Positions 7,099 to 21,926 of a stretch of 64,000 bases of DNA are shown piece after piece. The notes under the pieces are model-generated. The model ran no database searches, was not told the origin of the DNA, and saw only the letters and a program-made list of their open reading frames with translations. The first letter of the stretch is position 1, and each line of letters starts with the position of its first letter. This DNA is from an uncultured Erythrobacter sp. Its GTDB lineage: Bacteria; Pseudomonadota; Alphaproteobacteria; Sphingomonadales; Sphingomonadaceae. The stretch is taken from NCBI GenBank assembly GCA_947488755.1, contig CANLAD010000001.1, positions 944,247 through 1,008,246 of the forward strand, written 5' to 3'. A program made the translations under genes and the position numbers.

Positions 7099-8849
7099 CC
7101 TTCCGATTGTTCCGAGGCGATCCAGCGGTCGATATGCTCTTCCAGGACTGACAACGGGATGGAGCCGTTCTCCAGGACAGCGTCGTGGAACGCGCGCAGG
7201 TCAAAGTCCGCGCCCAGCGCCTCCTCCGCACGGGTGCGCAGTTCGCGGATCTTCAACTCGCCGACCTTGTAAGCCAGCGCCTGCCCCGGCCAAGTCATGT
7301 AGCGGTTGACCTCGGCATCGACATTGCCCGGCGTCAGCGCGGTGTTGTCGAGCATGTAGTCGACGGCCTGCTGTTTGCTCCAACCTTTGGAATGCAGTCC
7401 GGTATCGACCACCAAGCGCGTGGCACGCCACATCTCGTAGCTTAGCCGACCCATCTGCTTGGCGGGCGTGTCGTACAGCCCCATTTCGATCCCGAGCCGC
7501 TCGGAATACAGCCCCCACCCTTCGACGAAGGCGGTGAAGAACGTGCCGTTGGCGCGCAGCGGGTGGATGTCGAGCTCCTGCTGAAGCGCGATCTGATGGT
7601 GGTGGCCGGGCACCGCTTCATGCACGCCAAGCGCAGGCAGCTCCCACAGCGGGCGCTGATCGAGCTCGGTGGTGTTGATGCGATAGATGCCGGGCTGGCC
7701 GGTATCGAGCGATCCGGGTTCGTAATAGGCGGTCGTGTTGCCCGGCGCATTGGCGGCGGGGATCGGCTCCACCGTATAAGGCTGGCGGGGCAGCGTGCCG
7801 AACAGCTTGGGCATGTAGCCGTCGATCTCTTTAGCCAGCGCTGCGACGTATTCGACGTATTCGTCGGCGTCGGTCATGTAAAATTGCGGATCGGTGCGCA
7901 GATGCTCGATGAAGGCTTCGCGCGTGTCGAACCCGGCCTCGGCCGCAACCGCCTCCATTTCAGCACGAATCCGGGCGACTTCCGACAGGCCGAGCTGATG
8001 CACCTCGTCAGGCGTCATATTGGTCGTGGTGAAGCTCTTCACGCGATAGGCATAGTATTCCTCACCTCGCGGCGTCGCGAGAATGCCGGGTACGCCGGTG
8101 CGACAATTGGGGGCGTAGTCCTCGGTATAGAACGTGAGGAATTCGCGGTAGGCGGGCTGCACTTCGTTTTCGATCGCGGTTTTCGCGGCGAGGCTCAATT
8201 CCTCCCACTTGTCCGCGCTGATCGACGCGGGCTTATCTCCCGCGAAAGGCTGCCAGAACGGCGACTGTGTGTAATCATCGACGATCTGTTGCGAGATGCG
8301 GTTTTCGAAGCCCTCCATCGGCTCGCATGGCTGGGTCAGCCCACGCGAAACCGCCTCGCGGCTACGCTCGATCCCTTGCGCATTGATCGCGCGAAAGGCG
8401 TTCAGCCGATCGATATAGCTCTCGTAATCGGCGAGCGTGAAAAACGGGGAGCGATAGGGCAGCGAGGCGAAACCGGAGAACCAGCCACCGCGATTGGTGA
8501 ACAGGATGTAGCGGGTGTGCGGATGCTCGCTCGCGGCCAGCTGATCTTCAAAACTGGTTTCCAGCACCGCGTAATCGACCTGCATGTCCAGCGGCAGAGC
8601 ATCCTCGTCAATCGCCTGCAACCGCGCCAGATATGCGCGGGTTTCGGCAATCTGCCGGTCATATTCGGCGAGCGAGAGATCGCCCAGCTTCCCGTCCCCG
8701 CGCCGATCCCCGATGCTGGTCGCCAGGGTCGGCGCCACATCGAGCGTCGATTGCCACACCTCTTCGCGCAAAGCCTCGTAATCCTCGACCGGTCCGGCGA
8801 GAGCAGGCACCGCGGTTGCGAGAACAAGGGCTGAAACGAGATAGCGCAT
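7095..8849 (-). CDS. secreted DUF885 family protein (predicted metallopeptidase-like)
   Basis: 584 residues beginning with a signal peptide, MRYLVSALVLATAVPALA, so probably periplasmic or lipid-free exported. The C-terminal third carries HEAVPGHHHQIALQQE, the extended HExxGHH motif of DUF885, a family that resembles zinc metallopeptidases; substrates are unknown. DQRPLWELPALGVHE and EGWGLYSERLG are further family landmarks. The ATG at 8849 is preferred because it begins the signal peptide; an upstream in-frame start would add 15 charged residues. Divergent from the phosphatase gene at 8918. Confidence 0.9.
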   Translation of the reverse strand: MRYLVSALVLATAVPALAGPVEDYEALREEVWQSTLDVAPTLATSIGDRRGDGKLGDLSLAEYDRQIAETRAYLARLQAIDEDALPLDMQVDYAVLETSFEDQLAASEHPHTRYILFTNRGGWFSGFASLPYRSPFFTLADYESYIDRLNAFRAINAQGIERSREAVSRGLTQPCEPMEGFENRISQQIVDDYTQSPFWQPFAGDKPASISADKWEELSLAAKTAIENEVQPAYREFLTFYTEDYAPNCRTGVPGILATPRGEEYYAYRVKSFTTTNMTPDEVHQLGLSEVARIRAEMEAVAAEAGFDTREAFIEHLRTDPQFYMTDADEYVEYVAALAKEIDGYMPKLFGTLPRQPYTVEPIPAANAPGNTTAYYEPGSLDTGQPGIYRINTTELDQRPLWELPALGVHEAVPGHHHQIALQQELDIHPLRANGTFFTAFVEGWGLYSERLGIEMGLYDTPAKQMGRLSYEMWRATRLVVDTGLHSKGWSKQQAVDYMLDNTALTPGNVDAEVNRYMTWPGQALAYKVGELKIRELRTRAEEALGADFDLRAFHDAVLENGSIPLSVLEEHIDRWIASEQSEG

Positions 8850-8917
8850 TGATGACCACTCCAGTGTAAACTCGGCGTTCGTTGTGTTTTTCACACGTGC
8901 CGCTAATCACGCCTAAC

Positions 8918-9418
8918 ATGGTCGACGCCAAAACCACCAGACCCGCCGTGCTGTTCGTTTGTCTCGGCAATATCTGCCGCTCGCCCATGGCGGAAGGCGC
9001 GTTTCGGCAAATGGCTGACAAAGTGGTGTTGCCGGTTACGGTCGCTTCCGCGGGGACAGCGGATTATCATGTCGACAGCCCTCCGGACCCGCGCGCGATA
9101 GCGACCGCCAGCGCTCACGGAGTGGATATTTCGAGTCTGCGCGGGCGGCAGTTGGAACGCTCCGACTTTCACGACTTCACCCACATTTTCGCGCTCGACA
9201 ATGCGAATATGGAAGGGATCAGAGCGCGCGCACCCGGGCACGGCACTGCTCGTGTCTCCCTTCTGCTGGATGCACTCGATGGTGCGAAGGGCGAACCTGT
9301 GGTCGATCCGTATCATGGCGACGAAGCCGGGTTCGAAGCTTGCTGGGAGACGATCAGCGAGGCGGTCGATGCGTTGGTGGCACGCTTCCAGCGAGATGGT
9401 GTCGACGCGCGGTTCTAG
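8918..9418 (+). CDS. low-molecular-weight protein tyrosine phosphatase
   Basis: 166-residue cytoplasmic phosphatase. The P-loop CLGNICRS (nucleophile Cys15, Arg21) follows the first beta strand AVLFVCLGN, and the general acid Asp is in DPYHGDEAGFEACW near the C terminus. Length agrees with the family. The ATG at 8918 is taken because the homologous region starts a few residues later; a TTG at 8882 is possible but would add 12 residues. In Gram-negative bacteria members often partner tyrosine kinases of exopolysaccharide export, but no such gene is nearby, so the target is unknown. Confidence 0.93.
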   Translation: MVDAKTTRPAVLFVCLGNICRSPMAEGAFRQMADKVVLPVTVASAGTADYHVDSPPDPRAIATASAHGVDISSLRGRQLERSDFHDFTHIFALDNANMEGIRARAPGHGTARVSLLLDALDGAKGEPVVDPYHGDEAGFEACWETISEAVDALVARFQRDGVDARF

Positions 9419-9427
9419 CCTCTGCCC

Positions 9428-11503
9428 TCATCCACCGCGCAGCAGCTGCACACCCCAGTCGCGCTCGAACAGATAGAGCAGGATCCGCGCCGCCTCGCCC
9501 CGTTCGCTGGTCAAGCCCCCATCCCGGTCAATCAACAGCCGCGCATCGGCGTGGGCGGCGGGGAGCAGCCGCTGGACCTGATCGAGATCGGCGATGCGGA
9601 ACGCCGCCTCCCCCGATTGCCGCGTGCCGAGCAATTCACCCCCGCCGCGCAATTCCAAATCTTCCTCGGCAATGCGAAACCCGTCCTGCGTTTCCCGCAT
9701 CAGGGCGAGGCGCTTGCGGCCTGTTTCCGACAATTCACCGCCTCGCAGCAGCAGGCAGACCGACTTCTCGCTCCCCCGCCCCACACGTCCACGCAATTGG
9801 TGCAGCTGGGCGAGGCCAAAGCGCTCGGCCTGCTCGATCACCATCAGAGTGGCGGAGGGCACATCGACGCCGACTTCGATGACGGTGGTCGCCACCAGCA
9901 GCTTCGCATCGCCCGCGGCAAAACGCGCCATGTTCGCGTCCTTCACGTCCGGGGTGAGTTGTCCGTGAACCATCGTGACGGCATCTCCGAACCGTTCCTT
10001 CAGCGCCGCGTAACGCGCCTCGGCCGCCGCGATATCGTCGCTTTCGAAGCCGCCATTGGTTTCGCGCACCATCGGGCACACCCAGTAGGCCTGCTGTCCG
10101 CCCGCTAGATGCCGTTCGACCGCTGCGACGACATCCTCCATCCGATCCTGCGGCACGACGCGCGTGTCGATCGCCTGGCGACCGGGAGGCAATTCGTCGA
10201 GGCGACACACATCCATTTCGCCATACTGCGCCAGTGTCAGCGAGCGCGGGATCGGCGTTGCGGTCATCGCCAGCGTATGCGGCGCCCGCCTCCCCTTCGC
10301 CGCCAGCGCGAGCCTTTGCGCAACGCCAAAGCGATGCTGTTCGTCGATCACGACGAGGCCCAGATCGCGGTAGGATACGGTGTCCTGAAAGATCGAATGC
10401 GTGCCGACCAGAATGTCGATCGAACCATCGAGCAGCCCCAACAGAATGCCCTCGCGCTCGCGTCCCTTGGCGCGTCCCGTCAGCAGCGCAATCTCGACCC
10501 CAGTGGGCGCAGCCATCGCTCGCAGCGTTTCGAAATGCTGGCGCGCGAGAATTTCTGTGGGCGCCAGCATCGCCGCCTGCTTGCCCGCTTCAACGGCGAT
10601 CAGCATAGCTTCGAGCGCTACGACGGTCTTGCCTGCGCCAACATCACCCTGAAGCAGGCGCAGCATCGGCGCTTCCTGTTGCAAATCGCCTTCGATTTCG
10701 CTGATCGAGCGGCGCTGTGCACCGGTCATCTCGAACGGCAGATCGAGCCGGTCGCGCAAGGCACGATCGCCCACCAGCGCCTGGCCCCGCCGCCGCCGAC
10801 TGTCGGCCTTGACCAGCAGCAGCGCGAGGCTGTTCGCGAGCAGCTCGTCATAGGCGAGCCGGTCGCGCGCGCTCCTGTTGTCATCCTTGTGCGCCAGATG
10901 CAGCGCATCGCGCCATTGCGGCCAGCCCTCCCGCTCGAACTGGCCGGGTTCGATCCATTCGGGCAGCTCGGGCAGCCGCTCCAGCGCCTGCGAAATCAGA
11001 GATGCGACGCGCGGCTGGGTCAGCCCTTCGGACAGCGCGTAAACCGGCTCGTTCATGCGCGCGAGATGCGCTGCGCTGTCCTCTTCCACATGGTCGGGAT
11101 GAACGATCTGGAGCATGTCACCATAACGGTCGAGCCGCCCCGCGACCCAGCGTTTCTCGCCCACCGGAAGCTGCTTTTTCGCACTGTAGGAGGCACGCCC
11201 GAAATAGGTGAGCGCGCAGATATTGCCGATTTCGTCCTGTGCCAGCACCCGATACGGCCCGCGCCCGGGATTATAGGGCGCGCGGTGTTCGGTCGGGGTC
11301 AGCGCGACGATGATCTGCTCGCCCTCCGCACCATCGTCGAGATTCGCGATCGCGCGCCGGGCGACGAAGCGTTCGGGCAGGTGGTAGGCCACGTCCCGCA
11401 CCCGCTCGAGCCCGAGCTTGGCCAGCGGTTTTGCCATTTTCGGCCCGACACCATCGAGGGTGCGGGTTTCGGCGAACAGGGGGTTGAGGATTTCGGGGCG
11501 CAT
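9428..11503 (-). CDS. recG: ATP-dependent DNA helicase RecG
   Basis: 691-residue branch-migration helicase that reverses stalled forks and processes recombination intermediates. The N-terminal wedge domain binds branched DNA (LDGVGPKMAKPLAKLGLERV near residue 17 is typical). Helicase motifs are complete: Walker A GDVGAGKTVVALEA (about residues 286-300), VGTHSIFQD, DEQHRFGV (about 386), TATPIPRS, and the C-terminal QLRGRVGRG. Faces the phosphatase gene tail to tail with nine bases between stops. A dispersed palindromic repeat lies immediately upstream of its start. Confidence 0.97.
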   Translation of the reverse strand: MRPEILNPLFAETRTLDGVGPKMAKPLAKLGLERVRDVAYHLPERFVARRAIANLDDGAEGEQIIVALTPTEHRAPYNPGRGPYRVLAQDEIGNICALTYFGRASYSAKKQLPVGEKRWVAGRLDRYGDMLQIVHPDHVEEDSAAHLARMNEPVYALSEGLTQPRVASLISQALERLPELPEWIEPGQFEREGWPQWRDALHLAHKDDNRSARDRLAYDELLANSLALLLVKADSRRRRGQALVGDRALRDRLDLPFEMTGAQRRSISEIEGDLQQEAPMLRLLQGDVGAGKTVVALEAMLIAVEAGKQAAMLAPTEILARQHFETLRAMAAPTGVEIALLTGRAKGREREGILLGLLDGSIDILVGTHSIFQDTVSYRDLGLVVIDEQHRFGVAQRLALAAKGRRAPHTLAMTATPIPRSLTLAQYGEMDVCRLDELPPGRQAIDTRVVPQDRMEDVVAAVERHLAGGQQAYWVCPMVRETNGGFESDDIAAAEARYAALKERFGDAVTMVHGQLTPDVKDANMARFAAGDAKLLVATTVIEVGVDVPSATLMVIEQAERFGLAQLHQLRGRVGRGSEKSVCLLLRGGELSETGRKRLALMRETQDGFRIAEEDLELRGGGELLGTRQSGEAAFRIADLDQVQRLLPAAHADARLLIDRDGGLTSERGEAARILLYLFERDWGVQLLRGG

Positions 11504-11530
11504 TTCCTGAGCGGGCTATCACCGTGTATC

Positions 11531-11631
11531 CGTCATTGCGAGCCGAAGGCGCGGCAATCCAATCCAACCGCTGCACATCGCATGGGGCTAAAACTGGATT
11601 GCCACGTCGCCTGCTGCTCCTCGCAATGACG
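11531..11631. repeat. dispersed long palindromic repeat, copy 2
   Basis: Outer arms CGTCATTGCGAG (11531-11542) and CTCGCAATGACG (11620-11631) are exact reverse complements, and inner arms GGCAATCCA (11553-11561) and TGGATTGCC (11595-11603) likewise. The internal CCACGTCGCCTGC(G/T)GCTCCTCGCAATGACG segment is shared with copy 1 at 3-89. It fills the gap between the divergent recG and sdhE genes. Confidence 0.8.
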
Positions 11632-11668
11632 AGTTGAATGCCGCGGTTGCAGAGACTACCTCGCCCGG

Positions 11669-11947
11669 ATGATCGACCGCCCCACATTCGACCAACGTCT
11701 CGCCCGCGCAAAATTCCGCGCCTGGCATCGGGGCACGCGCGAGGCGGACTACATGATCGGCGGGTATTTCGACCGTTACCACGCCAGTTGGGGCGAGGCG
11801 GAGATGGACTGGTTCGAGGATCTGCTGGCCGAGGATGATGTCGACATCATGGCATGGGGCCTTGGCACGCAGGAAGCGCCCGAACGGTTCGACGGGCCGA
11901 TGATCGAAAAGATGCGCAAGCTCGACTACGTCAACATCCCGCGCTAG
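11669..11947 (+). CDS. sdhE: succinate dehydrogenase assembly factor SdhE (FAD flavinylation)
   Basis: A 92-residue protein of the SdhE/Sdh5 (DUF339) family that promotes covalent attachment of FAD to the succinate dehydrogenase flavoprotein. The family's RGxxE motif is seen in HRGTREADYMIGGYFD, and the C-terminal half has the typical acidic WFEDLLAEDDVDIMAW segment. It lies between recG and mfd, a neighbourhood I associate with this gene in alphaproteobacteria. The ATG at 11669 fits the family's N terminus; 63 bases separate it from mfd. Confidence 0.92.
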   Translation: MIDRPTFDQRLARAKFRAWHRGTREADYMIGGYFDRYHASWGEAEMDWFEDLLAEDDVDIMAWGLGTQEAPERFDGPMIEKMRKLDYVNIPR

Positions 11948-12010
11948 GCGCGCGCCTCCCGAAAGGATCGGGAACAGCCGTCGCCCCCGACCTTTGACCA
12001 GAAAACGCCT

Positions 12011-15508
<3,498 letters not shown>

Positions 15509-15511
15509 TAC

Positions 15512-16378
15512 TCAGCCGTGCCCCTGCCCGCGCGCGGTGCGGGCAAGAGCCAGCACCGCATCACTTGTCATCGGTTGCGCGCGCAGGAACCCCTGCCAAT
15601 AATCGCAACCTTCCGCCGTAATAGCAGCGCGCTGCACGTCGCTTTCGATCCCTTCGGCACAAATCTCCAGATCGAGCGCGCGCCCTAGCGCGATGATCGC
15701 CCGCAGCACCGCAAGGGCCTTCACATCGCCCGGAATGCCATCGACCATGATCTTGTCGAGCTTTATCGCATCCAGCGGCAGTTCGCGCAGATAGTGGAAG
15801 TTGCAAAAGCCTGCGCCGAAATCGTCCAGCGCCACGCGAAAGCCCAGATCGCGCAACACCCCCAAGGCAGCGCCTGCCTGTCGGAGATCGTGCAGCAGCA
15901 GATCCTCGGTAATCTCCAGCGTCAGACGCTCGGCGGCGATATCGCTGTGCCCGATCAGCGCGGAAAAATCGGCGGCGAAACGCGGATCGCCCAGTTCCTC
16001 CGGCGTGATGTTGAGCGACAGGCGCAGCGTTCCCGGCCACCGGCTGGCATCGTCGAGCGCACGGGCAACGATATGGCGAGATAACGGCGCCACCAGCGCG
16101 GCTCGCTCTGCAATTGCGAACAGGTCGCGCGCGCCGATCTCGCCCAGCGTCGGGTGCTGCCAGCGTGCCAATGCCTCCGCGCCCACCACCGCACCATCGG
16201 CGCAGGCGAATTGCGGTTGAAATAGCACTTCGATCTCGTTCCGGTCGAACGCGCGCAGAAGATCGCCCTCCAGCGCGCTGTCGCGCACACCGGGAAAGCG
16301 CCCGCGCCCCTGTTCACGCAAAGAGCGTGGCAACACCGGCGGCTTCGGCTGATCCGATGAGGTGCGCCCCTTGGTCAT
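15512..16378 (-). CDS. EAL domain cyclic-di-GMP phosphodiesterase
   Basis: 288 residues, essentially a single EAL domain after a short basic N terminus, with no GGDEF, PAS or membrane segment. The residues needed for c-di-GMP hydrolysis appear present: EALARW (the EAL motif), Asn in LSLNITPEEL, Glu in LEITEDLLL, DDFGAG, Lys in IKLDKIMVDG, Glu in EICAEGIES and Gln in GFLRAQPM. It is therefore predicted active rather than degenerate. It should lower cytoplasmic c-di-GMP; without a sensor domain on the chain its input must come from a partner or from expression level. Confidence 0.92.
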   Translation of the reverse strand: MTKGRTSSDQPKPPVLPRSLREQGRGRFPGVRDSALEGDLLRAFDRNEIEVLFQPQFACADGAVVGAEALARWQHPTLGEIGARDLFAIAERAALVAPLSRHIVARALDDASRWPGTLRLSLNITPEELGDPRFAADFSALIGHSDIAAERLTLEITEDLLLHDLRQAGAALGVLRDLGFRVALDDFGAGFCNFHYLRELPLDAIKLDKIMVDGIPGDVKALAVLRAIIALGRALDLEICAEGIESDVQRAAITAEGCDYWQGFLRAQPMTSDAVLALARTARGQGHG

Positions 16379-16524
16379 GGGACTATCGCTAGCGGCTTTG
16401 GCTCACGAGGCTCATCCTGTTTGCAATGCGACCGCTTTTGGAACATCAGTATGGTTCTCTAGCCCGGTGGCACGCGGTCGGCCAGCGTGACGAACCCCGC
16501 GGCCGGGGGATAATGGGAGTATCG

Positions 16525-17364
16525 ATGGCGACCACAATGCAAAAATCTCCCGCCGATAAGCCGATCGTCGGGGAGACAACCCCGAACCGGTTCGAGCACG
16601 TGGCGCTCGTCGCGTCGGATACACCGCGCGCGCAAGAGGCATATGACATTCTCTCCGAGCAGCGCGACTGGGCCCCGCTCGAGGACGCCGATGCGGTCGT
16701 CGTTCTGGGTGGTGATGGGTTCATGCTCCACACGCTGCATGGCATGCTCGATTCCGGCCGTATCATTCCCGCGTACGGGATCAACCGCGGCACGGTCGGC
16801 TTTTTGATGAACCGGTATGACAAGCGCGCGGCGATCCTGTCGCGCCTGGCCCGCGCCAAGCACAAGGCCATCGCGCCGCTCAGGATCACTGCCACCACGC
16901 AAGATGGCAAAAAGCACGCCATGTGTGCGATCAATGAGCTGTCGCTGCTGCGTGAAACGCGCCAGACGGCGAAGATCTGTGTGAAAGTCGGCAGCCGGGT
17001 GCGGATCGAAGAACTGGTCGGCGACGGCGTGCTGGTGGCGACGCCCGCAGGTTCGACCGCCTATAATCTGTCTGCCAACGGCCCGATCCTGCCGCTCGAT
17101 AGCGAGATGCTGGCCCTCACCCCGATCAGCCCGTTCCGGCCCCGCCGGTGGCGCGGTGCGATCCTGCCCGATCGGATGCCGATCACATTCACCGTTCTCG
17201 AACCCGACAAGCGCCCTGTTGCGGCGGTTGCCGACCAGAAGGAATTGCGCGACATCTCCGACGTCACGATCGAAATCGCGCGTGATACGGAGCTGGAATT
17301 ACTGTTTGATCCCGGCCAGTCGCTGGAAGAACGTATCGTGTCGGAGCAATTCAACTTCAACTGA
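16525..17364 (+). CDS. nadK: NAD kinase
   Basis: 279-residue enzyme phosphorylating NAD to NADP. The diagnostic GGDGFML motif is near residue 60, followed by GINRGTVGFLMN, NELSLLRETRQTAKI and the glycine-rich TPAGSTAYNLSANGPI. The ATG at 16525 is favoured because GGGAG lies five bases before it; another in-frame ATG at 16513 would add four residues. About 140 bases separate it from the divergent EAL gene. The tRNA-Asn gene follows in the same direction but with its own promoter-like sequence. Confidence 0.96.
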   Translation: MATTMQKSPADKPIVGETTPNRFEHVALVASDTPRAQEAYDILSEQRDWAPLEDADAVVVLGGDGFMLHTLHGMLDSGRIIPAYGINRGTVGFLMNRYDKRAAILSRLARAKHKAIAPLRITATTQDGKKHAMCAINELSLLRETRQTAKICVKVGSRVRIEELVGDGVLVATPAGSTAYNLSANGPILPLDSEMLALTPISPFRPRRWRGAILPDRMPITFTVLEPDKRPVAAVADQKELRDISDVTIEIARDTELELLFDPGQSLEERIVSEQFNFN

Positions 17365-17403
17365 AGCCACCACGCGCGAGCGGTGAGATATGCCGCAAAG
17401 GCA

Positions 17404-17433
17404 CTTGCATTGTAGCGCGCGCGCCCATATAGG
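17404..17433 (+). promoter_or_regulatory. predicted promoter of tRNA-Asn
   Basis: CTTGCA (17404-17409) and TATAGG (17428-17433) are 18 bases apart and would start transcription about 30 bases before the tRNA. Inferred from consensus similarity and position. Confidence 0.45.
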
Positions 17434-17469
17434 CGCCGCTCGCCTCCGGCAGAAAAATCGGATGGCTGC

Positions 17470-17544
17470 TCCCCGATAGCTCAGCGGTAGAGTAGGTGAC
17501 TGTTAATCACTTGGTCGTTGGTTCGAATCCAACTCGGGGAGCCA
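17470..17544 (+). tRNA. tRNA-Asn (anticodon GTT)
   Basis: A 75-base cloverleaf: acceptor TCCCCGA/TCGGGGA, D arm GCTC...GAGT, anticodon stem GGTGA/TCACT with loop CTGTTAA (anticodon GTT), T arm GTTGG-TTCGAAT-CCAAC, discriminator G and encoded CCA. No clear terminator hairpin follows within 60 bases. Confidence 0.95.
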
Positions 17545-17617
17545 TTTTCTCAACTTCTTGTTAACTAATCGCCCGCGCACTTTCCCGGAATGGGACTGGG
17601 CGGCCTTCGCTGTATCG

Positions 17618-17632
17618 TTAACGAAGGGTTAT
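17618..17632 (+). promoter_or_regulatory. possible CtrA-type box
   Basis: TTAA (17618-17621), seven bases, TTAT (17629-17632): one mismatch from the TTAA-N7-TTAA recognition sequence of the alphaproteobacterial cell-cycle regulator CtrA. It lies 37 bases upstream of the small protein gene at 17669. Such sequences occur by chance, so this is suggestive only. Confidence 0.25.
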
Positions 17633-17668
17633 CGGCACCGCTCGGACGTCATTACAAGGAAGTCCGAG

Positions 17669-17824
17669 ATGTCGAAGTATTCGTTTCATAGCAGTGGCCC
17701 AGATAGCTGGAGCTCCCCGCGCCCGGTCCGTGATCCATGGCTGCGCCAGATTCATTACGGCAAGATTCAGCCGATGGAAGGCGCGCGCGAAGGGTTTCTG
17801 GCAAGGTTGCTGCGCGCTTCCTGA
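17669..17824 (+). CDS. small uncharacterised protein (51 aa)
   Basis: A 51-residue protein starting MSKYSFHSSGPDSWSSP and containing VRDPWLRQIHYGKIQPME. An AAGGA ribosome site (17656-17660) is placed eight bases before the ATG. The frame is open farther upstream to the tRNA, but the ribosome site and amino-acid composition favour this start. The DPWLR...YGKIQPM pattern resembles short hypothetical proteins I recall from sphingomonads; no domain, signal or membrane segment is visible and no function can be suggested. It faces the TSUP transporter gene. Confidence 0.55.
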   Translation: MSKYSFHSSGPDSWSSPRPVRDPWLRQIHYGKIQPMEGAREGFLARLLRAS

Positions 17825-17842
17825 GCGCATCGCCACACAGCT

Positions 17843-18589
17843 CTAACCGAGCAACAGCCGCAATCCCACCACAAGCACCAGCGCCGCCGTCAGCCATCTG
17901 ATCCAGCGCAGCGGAAGCAGACGCGCGGCCATCAGGCTGCCGATCTGTCCGCCGATTGCGACCGCGATCAGAAGCGGGAGCGCATCGACCATCGCGCCCG
18001 CGAACAGGTCGGGGCCGCGCTTTGCCAGCTGTCCCGCAAGCCCGAAGAGCGAGTTGACGAGGATGAACAGGCTCGCTGTGGCGGCGATGGCGCGCGCACC
18101 GTTCCAGCGGGTAAGGTGCAGCAGGGGGGCGAGAAATATGCCGCCGCCGATGCCGACCAGTCCTGCGAGAAAGCCGAGCGGGGCCGCAGCGAGTGGCACA
18201 GCCCGCGCAAGAGCGGTCGGCTGATCCGCATCGCTCTCCCGCACCGGGATCAGCATGCTGAGCGCTGTCAGCACAAGGCTGCCGCCCAACAGCGTCAGAA
18301 AGGCGTCGCGCCCGATCGGGACCAGCCCTCCGAGAAACGCGGCAGGTGCGGCCAATGCGGTGAGAAGCAGCGCACCGCGCCACGGGGTCAGGCCCGAGCG
18401 CGCAAACCGCACGCTCGCCCCGGAAACCACGATGATGTTGCACGCCAGCGCAACCACCGGCAGCACTCGATAATCGAGCCCCGATAGCGCCAGCAGCGCA
18501 GCGTAAGTCGAGCCACCCCCGAAACCGACGCTGGCATATAGCAGCGCGGTAACGAAGAATGCCGCCGCTAGCGCGAGGATCAGCGGCAT
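17843..18589 (-). CDS. TSUP (TauE/SafE) family membrane transporter
   Basis: 248 residues, almost wholly hydrophobic, with about eight membrane segments in two homologous halves. The glycine-rich SVGFGGGSTYAALLAL near residue 20 and its repeat LVGIGGGIFLAPLLHL near residue 145 are the hallmark of the TauE/SafE (sulfite/sulfonate or other organic anion) export family. The substrate is not predictable. Upstream sequence could extend the frame, but the ATG at 18589 begins directly at the first membrane helix. It lies 34 bases downstream of secA on the same strand. Confidence 0.88.
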   Translation of the reverse strand: MPLILALAAAFFVTALLYASVGFGGGSTYAALLALSGLDYRVLPVVALACNIIVVSGASVRFARSGLTPWRGALLLTALAAPAAFLGGLVPIGRDAFLTLLGGSLVLTALSMLIPVRESDADQPTALARAVPLAAAPLGFLAGLVGIGGGIFLAPLLHLTRWNGARAIAATASLFILVNSLFGLAGQLAKRGPDLFAGAMVDALPLLIAVAIGGQIGSLMAARLLPLRWIRWLTAALVLVVGLRLLLG

Positions 18590-18623
18590 GAAAGCCGCCC
18601 CACCCGCGCAGGATCACCGTGCC

Positions 18624-21386
<2,763 letters not shown>

Positions 21387-21532
21387 GATGGAGCGCTGAC
21401 CTTTAAGAGGGCGCGACACGGCAGAACGTTGCCCGAAATGGAGCTGGGTGTCTGCGGTCGCCTGAATAAAAAGAGAAAGTGCCGCCGCCTGCTATCGGCG
21501 CGGTCTATTCAAAACGGGGATCGCCACAGACG

Positions 21533-21811
21533 CTATTCCAGCGCGCGCTCGCTTCCAAAGATAACCGGGGGATTGAGCACGTCGCGCAGCCGCGCGGGAA
21601 GCGCATGAGGTTTGGCTTTGGTGCAGCGCGCGGGACGCTTCTCATTCTGCTTGGCGCAAACGCACGCCTTTGCCTGACCGCTGTCGTTGGCGCGAGCGAA
21701 TGCGCGCGCGTCGAACACCATCGTCTCCAGCGCCGAAGCGTTGGCAGGCGCATGGATCGCGGCAAGGCCCGTAAACAGGGCAAACAGGGTGAGCAGATGG
21801 CGGCGCATCAT
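21533..21811 (-). CDS. small exported protein with a Cys-x-Cys motif
   Basis: 92 residues starting with a convincing signal peptide (MRRHLLTLFALFTGLAAIHAPANASA). The mature part of about 65 residues contains KACVCAKQ and a third cysteine (RPARCTKA). It sits alone between secA and argJ, antisense to the region where argJ's frame stays open upstream of its likely start. No ribosome site is evident. The signal peptide and the clean position between genes favour a real gene; no family recognised. Possible start one codon later at 21808. Confidence 0.5.
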   Translation of the reverse strand: MMRRHLLTLFALFTGLAAIHAPANASALETMVFDARAFARANDSGQAKACVCAKQNEKRPARCTKAKPHALPARLRDVLNPPVIFGSERALE

Positions 21812-21926
21812 GGTGTGTGACTTAATACAAAATACGCGTTTCGTCTACCTTAACGCCCGGGAATGGCCGCCAAATCGCGGTTGTGGCCAGTTTACTATGT
21901 GCCGAGGCATGGATAATCGCAGGCGC

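Noticed and set aside
10109-11629. A 500-codon open frame on the plus strand opposite recG
   Set aside because: It is the antisense image of recG; high-GC codon use in recG leaves the opposite frame open. Its translation has no recognisable motif and is rich in Arg, His and Ala.
15512-16378. Degenerate (receptor-type) EAL domain
   Set aside because: All catalytic motif residues I could check (EAL, Asn, Glu, DDFGAG, Lys, Glu, Gln) are present, so it is more likely an active phosphodiesterase.
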